Source: Desemzia sp. RIT 804 (GTDB taxonomy: Bacteria; Bacillota; Bacilli; Lactobacillales; Carnobacteriaceae). Taken from it: a DNA stretch of 64,000 nucleotides. Positions 9,628-19,485 of the stretch are shown here, piece after piece. Position 1 is the stretch's first letter. Each line of letters begins with the position of its first letter. Location: contig NZ_JAFEMV010000003.1 in NCBI RefSeq assembly GCF_016892605.1, forward strand, positions 371,321 to 435,320, in the 5' to 3' direction. Position numbers and translations under genes: made by a program. Under the pieces are notes generated by a model that saw nothing but the letters and a program-made list of their open reading frames with translations, made no database searches and was not told where the DNA came from.

Positions 9628-9642
9628 TTGTAATCGGTTACA
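9628..9642 (+). promoter_or_regulatory. cre site (CcpA) and possible RbsR operator
   Basis: TTGTAATCGGTTACA matches the cre consensus WTGNAANCGNWNNCA at every fixed position. It sits just downstream of the rbs -10, where CcpA binding would repress. It is also a TGTAA-N4-TTACA palindrome, so RbsR itself (same LacI family) may use it. Confidence 0.75.
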
Positions 9643-9666
9643 CATCATGAAAGACGGGTGAATCAA

Positions 9667-10644
9667 ATGGCAACTATCAAAGAAGTCGCAAAGTTAGCAG
9701 GGGTTTCTGTTGCCACTGTATCACGTGTGATTAATAATAAAGGCTACGTTGGCGTGGATTCACGCAAAAAAGTTGAACACGCTATTGAACAACTGGACTT
9801 TTCGCCTAACGAAGTAGCTCGTTCATTGTTTCAAAAAAAATCTAAGCTTATTGGGTTGTTGTTGCCTGATATCGCCAATCCGTTCTTTCCTCTACTTGCA
9901 AAAGGCGCGGAAGACGCTGTAAGCCAATTAGGATACAGTTTGATTTTAGGAAACGTACAAGATGATGTGACTAAAGAAGAAGAATATTTAAAAATTTTCG
10001 AACAAAATAATATTGCTGGAGTCTTGTCAGCAGTCCAAGGAAGTTCAAAAAGGACCAAAACTACTCCTCTGGTCACTTTAGACAGAGTTGAAAGTTCCGA
10101 GCAGTTCGCTGTTCATACAGATGATTACCAAGGTGGGATGATGGCCGCACAAGCTATTGCTGAACGTACTCCAAACCAAGTTGTCATTATGGTGGGACCA
10201 AAAGAAATCCCGAGCTCATTTGAACGCTTGGCAGGAAGTATTCGTGTTTTGAAAGAAAACAACATTCCTTATTCTTTACTGCAAACAAAGTCTTTTCGTT
10301 TAGAAGATACTGATGCAGCGGCGCAACTCTTCTTCAAAGATTATGCAACTGCCGATAGTGTGATCGCTTCTAATGATGTATATGGATTAGCTTTGATGCG
10401 TGAAGCCCTCAAAAGAGGTATCGATATCCCAAATGAATTGCAAATCATCGGATATGACGATATGCCTTTTAGCAGCTTGTTGTTTCCCGGCTTATCAACC
10501 ATTGCACAACCAGCTTATGAAATTGGTTATAAAGGTGCCGAGCTATTATGTAAGTGCATCGAGAACAAACCAGTCACTGAAAAAAGAATCCAATTACCCG
10601 TAAAATTAATATTAAGAGAATCCCTCAGAGAGAAGGTACTATAA
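9667..10644 (+). CDS. rbsR: Ribose operon repressor RbsR (LacI family)
   Basis: This LacI/GalR protein has an N-terminal helix-turn-helix (TIKEVAKLAGVSVATVSRV) and a periplasmic-binding-like sugar domain. I prefer ATG 9667, with GGGTG 7 bases upstream, over an in-frame GTG at 9658. It overlaps rbsK by one base. As first gene of the operon it would repress the ribose genes until ribose or a ribose phosphate binds. Assignment as RbsR rests on the neighbours and the LacI fold. Confidence 0.9.
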   Translation: MATIKEVAKLAGVSVATVSRVINNKGYVGVDSRKKVEHAIEQLDFSPNEVARSLFQKKSKLIGLLLPDIANPFFPLLAKGAEDAVSQLGYSLILGNVQDDVTKEEEYLKIFEQNNIAGVLSAVQGSSKRTKTTPLVTLDRVESSEQFAVHTDDYQGGMMAAQAIAERTPNQVVIMVGPKEIPSSFERLAGSIRVLKENNIPYSLLQTKSFRLEDTDAAAQLFFKDYATADSVIASNDVYGLALMREALKRGIDIPNELQIIGYDDMPFSSLLFPGLSTIAQPAYEIGYKGAELLCKCIENKPVTEKRIQLPVKLILRESLREKVL

Positions 10645-11549
10645 TGAGTAAAATAATAGTCATCGGTAGTATATCTACTGACTTTGTAGTCACTACTGAC
10701 ATACGCCCAGAAATAGGCGAAACGATTACAGGCAATGATTTCAAAACAACTTTTGGAGGCAAAGGTGCTAACCAAGCTATCGCTGCTTCGCGTTTAGGCG
10801 GCGAAGTACAAATGATTGGCGCAGTTGGAGCAGATGTATTCGGTGATCAACTCCTTCAAAACTTATCAGAAAATAATATTGATGTGTATAATGTGGAACG
10901 GGTTACACATTTGCCTTCCGGTTCTGCACACATCACTTTAATGAACAATGATAACGCCATTATTTATATCCCTGGTGCAAATGATGCGGTAACAGTCGAA
11001 AAAATGACCGCCTTAGCTCCTATTTTAGAAGCTAGCGACCTAGTCATTATTCAAAACGAAACACCTCAAGAGGTAGTTGAAAAGGTCATCCGATTTGGCA
11101 ATGAAAATAAAATCAAAGTATTATATAACCCGGCCCCAGCTAGAATAATTGAAAAAGGATTGATGGAACAAGCGACCTACTTCACACCCAATGAAAGTGA
11201 ATTTCATTTATTATTCCCTGGCTTGACGGCTTCTCAAGGTGTGGAAAGATATCCGAATAAATTATTTATTACTTTAGGTTCCAAAGGTGTTTTGTATCAC
11301 AATGGTAATAAAGAAGTCCTAGTCCCTTCTTATAAAGTTCAGCCGTTAGATACTACAGGAGCTGGTGATACATTCAATGGTGCATTTGCTGTAGCTATTG
11401 CATCTGGGATGCCGATTGAAGAAAGCGTCAGATTCGGAAACTTGGCAGCATCATTATCCATTCAAAAGTTTGGAGCACAAGGCGGTATGCCTACTCTAGA
11501 AGAAATGAAAAGGAGTCCTTTTTATGAAAAAACTTGGCATATTAAATAG
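10644..11549 (+). CDS. rbsK: Ribokinase
   Basis: This is a 301-residue PfkB-family kinase converting D-ribose to ribose 5-phosphate with ATP in the cytosol. The N-terminal GGKGANQAIAASRLG and C-terminal DTTGAGDTFNGAFAVA motifs (the aspartate of GAGD is the catalytic base) are intact. ATG overlaps the rbsR stop codon by one base. Its end overlaps the start of rbsD by 26 bases, so translation is coupled. Confidence 0.95.
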   Translation: MSKIIVIGSISTDFVVTTDIRPEIGETITGNDFKTTFGGKGANQAIAASRLGGEVQMIGAVGADVFGDQLLQNLSENNIDVYNVERVTHLPSGSAHITLMNNDNAIIYIPGANDAVTVEKMTALAPILEASDLVIIQNETPQEVVEKVIRFGNENKIKVLYNPAPARIIEKGLMEQATYFTPNESEFHLLFPGLTASQGVERYPNKLFITLGSKGVLYHNGNKEVLVPSYKVQPLDTTGAGDTFNGAFAVAIASGMPIEESVRFGNLAASLSIQKFGAQGGMPTLEEMKRSPFYEKTWHIK

Positions 11550-11919
11550 TGAGATTGCAAAATGCTTAGTGGACTTGGGACATACCGATCAAATCGTGAT
11601 CGGTGATGTCGGTCTTCCAATTCCAGACGGCGTTCAAAAAATTGATTTAGCTTTAGCGTTATCAGAACCGGCTTTCATTCGAGTATTAGATGAAGTGTTG
11701 AAAGACATGGAAGTAGAAAAAGTGATTCTGGCAGAAGAAATCAAAACACAAAACACAAGCCAGTTTAAAGCGGTCAACCAACGTTTAGACCAACAGGAAG
11801 TCTCTTTTGTTTCTCATGAAGACTTCAAACAACTGACTAAACATGCAAAAGCGGTTATACGTACCGGAGAAGCTACTCCCTATTCAAATATTATTTTACA
11901 ATCAGGCGTCATATTTTAG
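11524..11919 (+). CDS. rbsD: D-ribose pyranase RbsD
   Basis: This 131-residue RbsD/FucU-fold mutarotase interconverts beta-pyranose and furanose ribose so that RbsK can use it. The conserved N-terminal stretch with LGHTDQIVIGDVGLPIP carries the catalytic histidine, and the C-terminus has RTGEATPYSNIILQSGV. The start has AAAGGAG upstream inside rbsK. Length is normal. Confidence 0.95.
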   Translation: MKKLGILNSEIAKCLVDLGHTDQIVIGDVGLPIPDGVQKIDLALALSEPAFIRVLDEVLKDMEVEKVILAEEIKTQNTSQFKAVNQRLDQQEVSFVSHEDFKQLTKHAKAVIRTGEATPYSNIILQSGVIF

Positions 11920-11931
11920 GAGGTAAAACCA

Positions 11932-13413
11932 ATGGAAGTGAGAATGACAGGAATCACAAAAAGTTTTGGCAGCAACTCTGTACTAAGAGGTGTCGACTTT
12001 GATATCCGTCCTGGCGAAGTTCATGCATTGATGGGTGAAAATGGTGCCGGAAAATCTACGCTGATGAATATTTTAACTGGCCTGCATAAAGCAGACGATG
12101 GGAGAGTCTTCATCAATGGTGAAGAACGTATTTTCAGCAATCCTAAAGAAGCGGAAGAACATGGTTTGAGTTTTATCCATCAAGAAATGAATACTTGGTC
12201 GGATATGACGGTACTGGAAAACCTTTTTATCGGTAAAGAGATCAAAAACTCATTAGGCTGGATCAAAACTAAAGAAATGAAAGCGTTAGCAAAAGAAACA
12301 TTTAATGAATTAGGGATTCACCTTGATTTGAACCGTGACGTGGGAACTTTGTCTGTTGGTCAACAACAAATGATCGAGATCGCCAAATCATTGATGACCA
12401 ATGCAGAAGTCATCATCATGGATGAACCTACAGCTGCACTGACAGAAAGAGAAATCGATGTCTTGTTCAAGATCATCGCCAAATTAAAATCACGAAATGT
12501 ATCCATTATTTACATCTCTCACCGCATGGAAGAAATTTTTAAAATCAGTGATCGCATCACCGTGATGCGAGATGGCGTTTCAGTTGATACAAAAAACACC
12601 TCTGAAACACATAACGATGAAATCGTTCGTATGATGGTTGGCCGTGACTTAGAAGACTACTATCCGAAAAAGGACGCGAAAATCGGTGAGGTGGTTTTTG
12701 AAGCCAAACAGTTAGGACAAGAAAAAGTCTTTAAAGATATTTCTTTCCAAGTAAAATCCGGAGAGATCGTTGGTTTTTCTGGTTTGATGGGAGCGGGTCG
12801 TACAGAAGTCATGCGCAGTATATTTGGCATCGATGCATTGGATGAAGGAGAACTTTATTTAGAAGGAGAAAAGATTCAGATCAAAGCTCCTAGTGATGCT
12901 ATTCGCCAAGGAATCGGCTTCTTGACTGAAGACCGTAAAGTTGAAGGCTTGATCTTGGATTATTCTATTCGTGATAACATAAGTCTCCCTTCTATTGATG
13001 GGTTTAAAAAACACTTTTTGATCGATACTAAAGCGGAAGAGGATTTTACTGGAATGTTGGTCAAACGATTGAATATCAAATCAATGAGTCAAGAAGATCC
13101 TACTTCTAGTCTTTCAGGGGGGAATCAGCAAAAAGTCGTTTTGGCCAAATGGGTCGGGATTGGCTCTAAAGTATTGATTTTAGATGAACCTACTCGCGGT
13201 GTAGACGTTGGAGCAAAACGAGAGATCTATCAATTGATGAACGAACTTGCTGAAAGAGGCGTTGCCATTATTATGGTTTCCAGTGATCTACCAGAGATTT
13301 TAGGCGTCAGCGATCGTGTGATAGTGATTCATGAAGGAAAATTAGCAGGCGAATTACCCAAAGCAGAAGCGACGGAAGAAAAAATCATGACGCTTGCGAC
13401 AGGAGGATACTAA
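11932..13413 (+). CDS. rbsA: Ribose ABC transporter ATPase RbsA
   Basis: This 493-residue protein has two fused ABC ATPase domains, as in the carbohydrate uptake type 2 transporters. The first carries Walker A GENGAGKST and signature LSVGQQQ. The second has GLMGAGRTE and LSGGNQQK, the degenerate second site usual for RbsA. AGGAGG lies 7 bases before the ATG. It energises ribose import with RbsC and RbsB. Confidence 0.95.
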   Translation: MEVRMTGITKSFGSNSVLRGVDFDIRPGEVHALMGENGAGKSTLMNILTGLHKADDGRVFINGEERIFSNPKEAEEHGLSFIHQEMNTWSDMTVLENLFIGKEIKNSLGWIKTKEMKALAKETFNELGIHLDLNRDVGTLSVGQQQMIEIAKSLMTNAEVIIMDEPTAALTEREIDVLFKIIAKLKSRNVSIIYISHRMEEIFKISDRITVMRDGVSVDTKNTSETHNDEIVRMMVGRDLEDYYPKKDAKIGEVVFEAKQLGQEKVFKDISFQVKSGEIVGFSGLMGAGRTEVMRSIFGIDALDEGELYLEGEKIQIKAPSDAIRQGIGFLTEDRKVEGLILDYSIRDNISLPSIDGFKKHFLIDTKAEEDFTGMLVKRLNIKSMSQEDPTSSLSGGNQQKVVLAKWVGIGSKVLILDEPTRGVDVGAKREIYQLMNELAERGVAIIMVSSDLPEILGVSDRVIVIHEGKLAGELPKAEATEEKIMTLATGGY

Positions 13414-13414
13414 C

Positions 13415-14383
13415 ATGAAAAATGAAGTAGAAAATATCCAGATCGGTAAAAAGAAATTTGAGTACAAAGAGTTGGTCACTAAATTAGGACCCCTATTGGC
13501 TTTGATTGTTTTAGTTATATTTGTAACCTTTTTAAATCCTAGTTTTATTTCCGCAACGAACCTATTGAACTTATTAAGACAAGTCTCTACCAATGCATTG
13601 ATTGCTTTTGGAATGACATTTGTCATTATCACTGGAGGGATCGACCTGTCTGTTGGTTCAACCTTAGCTTTGAGCAGTGCTTTGACAGCTGGAATGATCG
13701 TCAGTGGATTAGATCCTGTTTTAGCGATGATCGTTGGTGTAGGGATTGGTTTTGTATTAGGTGCTGTGAATGGATTATTGATCACTAAAGGTAAAATGGC
13801 ACCATTTATCGCTACTTTAGCTACTATGACGATTTTTAGAGGGTTGACCTTGGTCTTAACTGATGGAAAACCTATTACCGGAATCGGAGACAGTTTTATC
13901 TTCAAATTTATGGGTCGTGGTTACTTATTTGGTATTCCCTTCCCTGTTGTCTTAACACTTGTCTGCTTTGCTGTTTTGTTTATGCTATTGCATAAAATGA
14001 CATTTGGTAGAAAAACATTTGCGATTGGAGGGAATGAAAAAGCAGCTTATATTGCCGGTATCAAGAGTGACCGTATCAAAGTCATGATTTACGCTATTTC
14101 TGGTATGATGGCTTCTATTTCTGGAATCATCATCACTTCTCGTTTAAACTCTGCTCAACCGACTGCTGGTACAAGTTACGAAATGGACGCTATTGCTTCA
14201 GTTGTATTAGGCGGAACAAGCCTTTCAGGTGGTCGCGGAAGAATCGTCGGGACTTTGATTGGGGCTTTGATCATTGGTACATTGAATAATGGATTGAACT
14301 TATTGGGTGTATCTAGTTTTTATCAACAAGTCGTTAAAGGGATCGTTATTATTATTGCCGTATTGATTGATCGTAAAAAATAG
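13415..14383 (+). CDS. rbsC: Ribose ABC transporter permease RbsC
   Basis: This 322-residue inner membrane permease has about 8-10 hydrophobic segments and the family motif GGIDLSVGSTLALSSA. I chose ATG 13415, with AGGAGG 6 bases before it, over an upstream in-frame start at 13394 that would overlap rbsA. It forms the translocation pore for ribose. A long antisense reading frame over it is a shadow. Confidence 0.95.
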   Translation: MKNEVENIQIGKKKFEYKELVTKLGPLLALIVLVIFVTFLNPSFISATNLLNLLRQVSTNALIAFGMTFVIITGGIDLSVGSTLALSSALTAGMIVSGLDPVLAMIVGVGIGFVLGAVNGLLITKGKMAPFIATLATMTIFRGLTLVLTDGKPITGIGDSFIFKFMGRGYLFGIPFPVVLTLVCFAVLFMLLHKMTFGRKTFAIGGNEKAAYIAGIKSDRIKVMIYAISGMMASISGIIITSRLNSAQPTAGTSYEMDAIASVVLGGTSLSGGRGRIVGTLIGALIIGTLNNGLNLLGVSSFYQQVVKGIVIIIAVLIDRKK

Positions 14384-14396
14384 GAGGAAAACAAAC

Positions 14397-15329
14397 ATGA
14401 AAAAATTAGTCAGTTTTTTTGTAGCAGGTTTATTGTTAGTATCCGGTTGTGGCGCAGCAACTTTAGAAGGAGAAAATACCAATACAGATACAGCTGTTGA
14501 AGAAAAAGACGCTTCTGAATTAGTTGTTGGCGTTTCTGTTTCTACATTGAGTAACCCATTCTTTGTATCATTAGAAGAAGGTATCCAAAATCTAGCAGAT
14601 GAAAACGATACGGAAATCAGAGCCGTAGACGCACAAGATGATTCTGCGAAACAAATCAATGACATCGACGACTTGATTCAACAAGGTGTAGACATCCTGT
14701 TGATCAATCCAGTAGACTCTTCTGCTATTACTCCAGCCGTAGAATCTGCCAACACTGCTGGTATTCCAGTTATTATGATGGACCGTTCTAGTGATTCAGG
14801 TGATGTTGTAACATTGATCGCCTCTGACAATATTGCTGGTGGGGAAATGGCTGCTGAATACATCAAGGAGATCTCTGGTGAACAAGCTAAGACCGTTCAA
14901 CTAGAAGGCGTTCCAGGGGCTTCTGCTACCCGAGAACGAGGAGAAGGTTTCTTAAATATCGCAGAAGTTTCATTAGATGTATTAGATAGTCAAACAGCTA
15001 ACTTTGACCGGGCTGAAGGATTAACCGTAATGGAGAACTTGTTGCAAGCTCACTCAGATATCCAAGCTGTATTTGCTCAAAATGATGAAATGGCTTTAGG
15101 GGCAATCGAAGCGATCGAGTCAGCTGGTTTATCTGATGAGATCCAAGTAGTCGGTTTTGATGGAACTGAAGACGGTGTAAATGCTGTAAAAGATGGTCGT
15201 CTAAGTGCTACTATTGCTCAACAACCAGAAGAAATGGGTAAACTTTCTCTTCAAGCAGCTTATGACTTCTTTGCTGGTGAGGATGTACCTGCAAAAATCG
15301 ACTCGCCTTTAGAATTGGTAACAGAGTAA
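14397..15329 (+). CDS. rbsB: Ribose-binding lipoprotein RbsB
   Basis: This 310-residue substrate-binding protein is anchored by a lipoprotein signal peptide with lipobox LVSGC (Cys18). The mature part is a type I periplasmic-binding fold (VGVSVSTLSNPFFVSL at its start, ASDNIAGGEMAAEYI, VVGFDGTEDG). ATG 14397 is preceded by AGGAGG; an upstream in-frame start at 14367 is not supported. It is the last gene of the operon, with a terminator behind it. Confidence 0.95.
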   Translation: MKKLVSFFVAGLLLVSGCGAATLEGENTNTDTAVEEKDASELVVGVSVSTLSNPFFVSLEEGIQNLADENDTEIRAVDAQDDSAKQINDIDDLIQQGVDILLINPVDSSAITPAVESANTAGIPVIMMDRSSDSGDVVTLIASDNIAGGEMAAEYIKEISGEQAKTVQLEGVPGASATRERGEGFLNIAEVSLDVLDSQTANFDRAEGLTVMENLLQAHSDIQAVFAQNDEMALGAIEAIESAGLSDEIQVVGFDGTEDGVNAVKDGRLSATIAQQPEEMGKLSLQAAYDFFAGEDVPAKIDSPLELVTE

Positions 15330-15355
15330 AAAGATGATTAAATTTTATTGAAGTT

Positions 15356-15394
15356 AAAGAAGCTGAAAGAATTCCTTTTCAGCTTCTTTTTTTT
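15356..15394 (+). terminator. Terminator of the rbs operon
   Basis: AAAGAAGCTGAAA pairs with TTTCAGCTTCTTT, followed by a run of T, 27 bases after the rbsB stop. Confidence 0.9.
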
Positions 15395-15427
15395 ACATGG
15401 CTATGTCTATTTTATGGTGTTGGTAAG

Positions 15428-15670
15428 GAAATTTCTTCCGGCAGTGATATTGCTTCTGGTAACCATGGGAACACCTGGCGTCCAAAAATCGGGTCTCCAG
15501 ACTTGCAAGCATTATCGAAACCGTTGAGCATTAGCAACGTAAGGATACGGTATGCGTAGCGAAGCGAAGAACAAAGGCAAGTAGACGCTAAATCGCCAAC
15601 TTGCCTTAATTTGCCATGATTATTCATGCTTTAGGAGGCTACAAGCAACACCACTACCTCCAGAAATTTC
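15428..15670 (+). repeat. MITE-like intergenic element, copy 1
   Basis: This 243-bp element begins with GAAATTTCTTCCGG and ends with CCTCCAGAAATTTC, which are imperfect terminal inverted repeats. Internal landmarks (CCATGGGAAC, GTCTCCA, ACTTGCAAGC, GGCTAC-AGCAAC) occur in the same order in the copy at 43005-43178, which lies in the opposite orientation. The homology also extends a little upstream over a TATGGTGTTGGTAA block. A 71-codon minus-strand reading frame inside it has no support as a gene. The remainder of the gap to 15771 is AT-rich with nothing recognisable. Confidence 0.7.
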
Positions 15671-15771
15671 GAGAAATTATTATAAATCATACGAAATTAT
15701 TACATCAATACTAAAAATTATAGATCCTTTTATATTCAAATAACATTTCTTATTTATTGAAAGATATGATT

Positions 15772-17997
15772 TTACTTATCTTTCAAATAGAATATTTTTT
15801 TTTCATTTATTTCGCTATTTGGGCCAATCATAACTTCAAATTCTCCAGGCTCAGAAATGAATTCCATATCTCTATTGTAAAAACGAAGGATTTTTTCTTC
15901 TATCTCAAAAGTTACTGTAATTGTTTCGTTCGGTTCAAGTTCTACTTGCTTAAATCCTTTTAATTCTTTTATTGGTCTCGTTACACTTCCAATATTATCA
16001 TGAATGTAAAGTTGTACGGTTTCTTTTCCTTTTACAGTTCCCTTATTAGTAATATCTATAGAAGCCGTCAATCTATCTTCTTGAGTCAGAATTTCCTTGT
16101 TTAACTCAAAATTTGTATAACTAAAATCTGTATAAGATAAACCATATCCAAATGGGAATAAAGGTTTATTAGGGATATCTACATATTTTGAAGTATAACG
16201 TTTACTATGATTTGACTGTTGATAGGGTCTTCCTGTACTAAACTCATTATAATGAACCGGGATTTGGCCTACATCATAAGGGAAGCTCATAGATAATCTG
16301 CCAGATGGATTTGCTGTGCCAAATAGAATATCCGCTATACCATGTCCTCCTTCTGTCCCAGGGAACCAAGCTTGGACCAGTCCGTCGAATTGACTTACTT
16401 CTTCTCTCAAATCCAATGGCCGGCCACTAAAAATCACTCCTACCATAGGTTTTCCTAATTTTGCTAAAGCTTGAATTAAGTTTTTTTGTACTTGAGGAAT
16501 GATTATGTTAGCTCTACTGCCGCCCTCCCCACTCTGTAAATAGTGTTCTCCTACAGCTATAACAAGAACATCTGCTTTTTCGGCTACTTCAACAGCTTTT
16601 TTTAGTTCCTTTTCTTCATCAATTTGCATATCAATCTCTGGAGAAAAATAGTTTCCAAGGCTACTTTCAAGAAATTCTGTCTCTACCACTTTAGACCCTG
16701 TTGCAATGAACAGATTTTCTTCATCAAGATATTCTTCAAAAGCTTTTTTCAAGGTAACTGTACTTTCCTGATTGCTGCTGAACGACCAAGAGCCAGATAA
16801 AGAAGTAGAATCTGCATACGGACCAATTAAAGCTATCGTTTGGTTGGATTTAAGCGGTAAAACTTGGTTATCATTCTTTAATAGAACTAGTGATTCACTA
16901 ACAACTTCACGTGCTGTCTGGCGATGCTCTGTTGACAAATGAAGTTCTTTTTCTTTCAAACTATTGGCTGAACGATAAGGATCTTCAAACAGACCTAATT
17001 CATTTTTCAGCTGCAATACTCGATATACAGACTCATTTAAATCGTCTTCTATTTCAGGGAATTTATTAATCACATCTAATAGATGATTCGCATAAATAGA
17101 AGTCATCATATCGATATCAACACCTGCTTCTAAAGCCATTTTGGCAGCTGCATTCTCATCTTCTGCCACTCCATGATCAATTAATTCTTTAATGGCTGCA
17201 TAATCTGAAATCAATATGCCATTAAAGTCCCACTCATTTCGTAATATGTCGCGGTTAAGCCATTTATTTCCTGTAGCCGGTACACCATCAACAACATTAA
17301 ATGATGTCATAACCATTTTCGCTCCTGCTTCTAAAGCAGCTTTATAAGCAGGCAAATAGTATTCTCTCAAAGTTCTTTCAGACATATCTACTGTATTGTA
17401 TTCACGTCCACCTTCAGGAGCACCGTACGCAGCAAAATGTTTTACACAAGCGACTATATTATCTTCAGTTAATAATTCATTAGTTCCTTGATAGCCTTGG
17501 ACAAATGCTTTCGCAAACGCACTATTTAAATAGGCATCTTCACCAGTTGATTCCATAACCCGACCCCATCGAGGATCACGCACTAAATCTACCATCGGTG
17601 AAAAAGTAATGTGGACACCAGAAACAGCTGCTTCCTTTGCTGCAATTGCAGCACTCTTTTTAACAATCTCTGGATTCCAAGTAGCTCCTAAACCTATTGG
17701 AACAGGAAAAATAGTTTCAAAACCGTTGATAATATCTGCCATAAATAATAGAGGGATCTTACTGTGACTATTTTCTAGATAACTTTTCTGAATAGCTTTT
17801 ATTTTGTCTGCTCCTCGGACATTTAAAATAGAGCCCGCATTTTTAATAGCATCATCATTAATCCCAAGTTTTGCTTTAGGACCTGTAACTAAGTCAGGAG
17901 TGTCTTGATAAAAACTACCCAATAATTGCAGTAATTGAAAAATTTTATCTTCTAACGTCATAACTGTCATAAGTTCTTTTAGTTGTTGTTCTTTCAA
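15772..17997 (-). CDS. Glycoside hydrolase family 3 beta-glucosidase
   Basis: This 741-residue protein has the full GH3 layout: an (alpha/beta)8 domain with KHFAAYG (186-192) and nucleophile Asp265 in ILISDYAAI, an alpha/beta sandwich domain with the AVGE acid-base region, and a C-terminal fibronectin III-like domain. No signal peptide is visible, so it should act in the cytosol on short beta-glucosides, like BglX relatives. The start is TTG 17997, with AGGATGA 6 bases upstream. It follows the PTS permease by 40 bases on the same strand and is probably co-transcribed with it. Confidence 0.92.
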   Translation of the reverse strand: MKEQQLKELMTVMTLEDKIFQLLQLLGSFYQDTPDLVTGPKAKLGINDDAIKNAGSILNVRGADKIKAIQKSYLENSHSKIPLLFMADIINGFETIFPVPIGLGATWNPEIVKKSAAIAAKEAAVSGVHITFSPMVDLVRDPRWGRVMESTGEDAYLNSAFAKAFVQGYQGTNELLTEDNIVACVKHFAAYGAPEGGREYNTVDMSERTLREYYLPAYKAALEAGAKMVMTSFNVVDGVPATGNKWLNRDILRNEWDFNGILISDYAAIKELIDHGVAEDENAAAKMALEAGVDIDMMTSIYANHLLDVINKFPEIEDDLNESVYRVLQLKNELGLFEDPYRSANSLKEKELHLSTEHRQTAREVVSESLVLLKNDNQVLPLKSNQTIALIGPYADSTSLSGSWSFSSNQESTVTLKKAFEEYLDEENLFIATGSKVVETEFLESSLGNYFSPEIDMQIDEEKELKKAVEVAEKADVLVIAVGEHYLQSGEGGSRANIIIPQVQKNLIQALAKLGKPMVGVIFSGRPLDLREEVSQFDGLVQAWFPGTEGGHGIADILFGTANPSGRLSMSFPYDVGQIPVHYNEFSTGRPYQQSNHSKRYTSKYVDIPNKPLFPFGYGLSYTDFSYTNFELNKEILTQEDRLTASIDITNKGTVKGKETVQLYIHDNIGSVTRPIKELKGFKQVELEPNETITVTFEIEEKILRFYNRDMEFISEPGEFEVMIGPNSEINEKKIFYLKDK

Positions 17998-18037
17998 CTT
18001 TATTCATCCTATTCTCTTATTTGTTTTGAAATTCTAT

Positions 18038-19360
18038 TTATTCAACAATTGTTGCTTCTTCATCAGCTTCTTCAGCTAGATATTGCTTATCTAAAAGTCG
18101 AATAAACGGGGCCCATAAAACAAAGCCGACAAAGAACGTAATAATTGCAATTACTGCTGCCCATGGATTAAAATTTGTAGCTAATAATTGGCTTAAAATT
18201 GGAGGCATCGTCCAAGGGATTTGAAAAATAGCAATGGCTCCAGTAAGATTCATTAAGAAATAAGCTAGCCCAGCTTGTATAACTTCGACAAATACAAAAG
18301 GAATGAAGAGTGTGGCATTCAATACAATTGGCAAACCGAAAATAAAAGGTTCATGAATATTGAATAGGGCTGGGATTAACGACATTTTCCCAATAGATTT
18401 AGCACGTTTTGATTTTCCAAGAACAATCAAAGCAACTATTTCAGATAATTTTGCTTGTGCAGTAAAGGCAGTAAATGCTGCCGTTAGAGCATAAGGTAAC
18501 GGGTCGCCAGCACTAAAAGCTTCTAAATTTTCTGCCATAGCTACAATTGCAATTGGTGTCCAAATAGCATTGAGGGTTATGTTTGTTCCATGAATACCGA
18601 AGAACCATAATACTTGTCCAATAAAGATTAAGAACAAAAACGCCCAAATATTATTTCCTAACCCTAATAACGGACCAGTCAAAATATTACTAATTGCTTC
18701 TGGTAAACTTTCATAATTCGTTAAATTAATTAAATTACGGATAATGATGAATACTACCGCTACTAAAGAAAATGGAATAATAGACATAAAAGGTTGCGTT
18801 ACGTTTTGTGGTACACTATCTGGCATTTTTATATTGATATCTTTATGAAATATGAACGCATAAAGATCAATAGCGATAATAGTAATGATTAATGCTGCAA
18901 AAATTCCTGCTGCTCCTAAATATTCGATGGAAATAACATTTGGAATGTCAACACCTTCAATTAGTGAACCATTTGCAGTAATATCTCCAACTGTTGCAGT
19001 TGGGGTAACAATCAGATATGCTCCAAATGCAGCTAACAATCCATAAAGAGGTTCTATATTGCGTGATTTTGAGTAACTATGTGAAGTTCCTATGATGACA
19101 AATAATGATAATAATCCCATAGTACTATTTCCTACAAAACCTAGCGTGCTGTTCAACCATTCAGATAAATTCGGTGCAAAGTCACTTAAAAAAGGAAAAT
19201 TAGTTAAAATCAGAACGATAGAAGCAAATAGTATAATTGGTAAAGTAAACATCATTCCATCTTTAATAGCTGTCATGATTTTATTTTGATTAACGTAATT
19301 GGCAACCGGAAGCAAATATTTATTTAAAAACTCTTCCAATTTTTTCATAAAATTATTCAT
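18038..19360 (-). CDS. PTS lactose/cellobiose-type IIC permease
   Basis: This 440-residue EIIC protein of the Lac family (CelB/LicC-like) has about 10 membrane segments, the conserved FFGIHGTN motif and NIHEPFIFGLPIVLN. It is the membrane channel for a beta-glucoside phosphotransferase system. No IIA or IIB gene is next to it, so it must borrow those subunits from elsewhere. It lies between an AraC regulator and a GH3 enzyme on the same strand. That a hydrolase rather than a phospho-beta-glucosidase is paired with it is unusual. Confidence 0.9.
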   Translation of the reverse strand: MNNFMKKLEEFLNKYLLPVANYVNQNKIMTAIKDGMMFTLPIILFASIVLILTNFPFLSDFAPNLSEWLNSTLGFVGNSTMGLLSLFVIIGTSHSYSKSRNIEPLYGLLAAFGAYLIVTPTATVGDITANGSLIEGVDIPNVISIEYLGAAGIFAALIITIIAIDLYAFIFHKDINIKMPDSVPQNVTQPFMSIIPFSLVAVVFIIIRNLINLTNYESLPEAISNILTGPLLGLGNNIWAFLFLIFIGQVLWFFGIHGTNITLNAIWTPIAIVAMAENLEAFSAGDPLPYALTAAFTAFTAQAKLSEIVALIVLGKSKRAKSIGKMSLIPALFNIHEPFIFGLPIVLNATLFIPFVFVEVIQAGLAYFLMNLTGAIAIFQIPWTMPPILSQLLATNFNPWAAVIAIITFFVGFVLWAPFIRLLDKQYLAEEADEEATIVE

Positions 19361-19485
19361 TGCTTATGCTCTCTCCCTTAAAATAATATTTTTTAAATAC
19401 AACGTAAACCAATATATCTAATACGCTTACATCATAATTTATTTTAAGAAGAAATACTTCCTTTTAATTATCGAAAAAATAGGCA

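Noticed and set aside
13354..13905. Long antisense reading frame of 183 codons over rbsC
   Set aside because: It mirrors the hydrophobic rbsC codons (proline/threonine/isoleucine-rich shadow) and lacks any domain.
15412..15627. 71-codon minus-strand reading frame
   Set aside because: It lies wholly within the MITE-like repeat and has no family resemblance; the other copy of the repeat does not keep it open.
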